Source of the DNA: Thermococcus sp. AM4
Lineage (GTDB): Archaea; Methanobacteriota_B; Thermococci; Thermococcales; Thermococcaceae
Assembly (NCBI RefSeq): GCF_000151205.2
Contig: NC_016051.1
Span: 1,860,001 to 1,924,000, forward strand
Length of the DNA: 64,000 bases
Direction of reading: 5' to 3'
Shown: positions 63,950 to 64,000 of the stretch, piece by piece
Layout: each line of letters opens with the position of its first letter
How positions within the stretch are numbered: the first letter of the stretch is position 1
Made by a program: the position numbers and the translations under genes
The notes under the pieces: generated by a model
Database searches by the model: none
The model's input: only the letters and a program-made list of their open reading frames with translations
Told to the model about the DNA's origin: nothing

Positions 63950-64000
63950 ATGAACAAACTATTCGGATTGGCATTGCTTATGATTGGAATGGTTCTGGCC
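63950..64000 (+). CDS. Start of a secreted protein, cut by the window end
   Basis: Only 17 codons are inside the window: MNKLFGLALLMIGMVLA, a typical signal peptide start. ATG 63950 follows GGGGGAATGAGAG. It continues the DUF1102 operon and is probably another secreted member; its identity cannot be read from so little. Confidence 0.6.
   Translation, partial: MNKLFGLALLMIGMVLA

Overview
The window is a gene-dense piece of a hyperthermophilic euryarchaeon of the order Thermococcales, most likely a Thermococcus with a moderately high GC content. The evidence is the gene content: ADP-forming acyl-CoA synthetase with indolepyruvate ferredoxin oxidoreductase, LonB with an intein, a B12-dependent ribonucleotide reductase with an intein, a Thermococcus-type S-layer protein, endonuclease Q, TBP, TFB, a histone, fibrillarin, Nop5 and Gar1. 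Genes are short-spaced, often overlap by 1-4 bases, use GGTG/GGAGGTG ribosome binding sites and quite often TTG or GTG starts, and follow archaeal BRE/TATA promoters.

Layout. 1-3426: intein-containing ribonucleotide reductase (runs off the left edge). 3617-5585: ferritin-like protein, HAD phosphatase, metallo-beta-lactamase-fold hydrolase. 5751-10283: acdA-vapB-vapC-iorA-iorB, an amino-acid fermentation operon with a toxin-antitoxin pair wedged inside. 10363-11525: an ATPase gene whose start and stop codons both lie in pairs of identical-architecture palindromes. 11525-19008: deacetylase-family protein, Na+/H+ antiporter, agmatinase, ClC transporter, endonuclease Q. 19099-25692: toxin-antitoxin remnant, thiL, ArsR regulator, MazG, a membrane protein/glycosyltransferase/deacetylase cell-surface cluster, AmrS. 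25763-28317: S-layer protein and a membrane-anchored partner. 28323-34768: TBP, a DUF505 protein, membrane serine protease, MBF1, GNAT and two more vapBC loci, one frameshifted. 34817-37447: the DUF35/thiolase/HMG-CoA synthase trio that starts isoprenoid synthesis. 37557-41466: C/D RNP proteins (fibrillarin, Nop5), a THUMP-SPOUT protein, a C/D guide RNA and a DUF92 membrane protein. 41570-49189: Lrp, LonB, small proteins, DtxR regulator, purine permease. 49410-51351: gar1, tfb, phosphodiesterase, histone. 51544-52625: a pilin-like peptide, an RNA-free RNase P (HARP) and two tRNAs. 52718-56451: a duplicated-domain substrate-binding lipoprotein, an AbrB-PhoU regulator and D-aminoacyl-tRNA deacylase. 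56581-61138: ftsZ, secE, spt5, rpl11, rpl1, rplP0, rpl12. 61154-64000: dCTP-deaminase-like gene, two tRNAs, a non-coding AT-rich stretch, and two winged-helix-type genes leading into a secreted DUF1102 protein cluster that runs off the right edge.

Themes. Several information-processing modules sit together (TBP, TFB, histone, Spt5, ribosomal stalk, C/D and H/ACA RNP proteins). Four VapBC-type loci occur, of which two are visibly degraded. Two inteins interrupt housekeeping enzymes. Many promoters carry dyads placed against the TATA box or the predicted transcription start; these are listed separately because they predict regulators. The most unusual item is the palindrome-bounded ATPase at 10363-11525; the box C/D RNA at 40691-40748, which overlaps a stop codon, is the clearest unannotated gene. 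No CRISPR array, rRNA or insertion sequence was seen.
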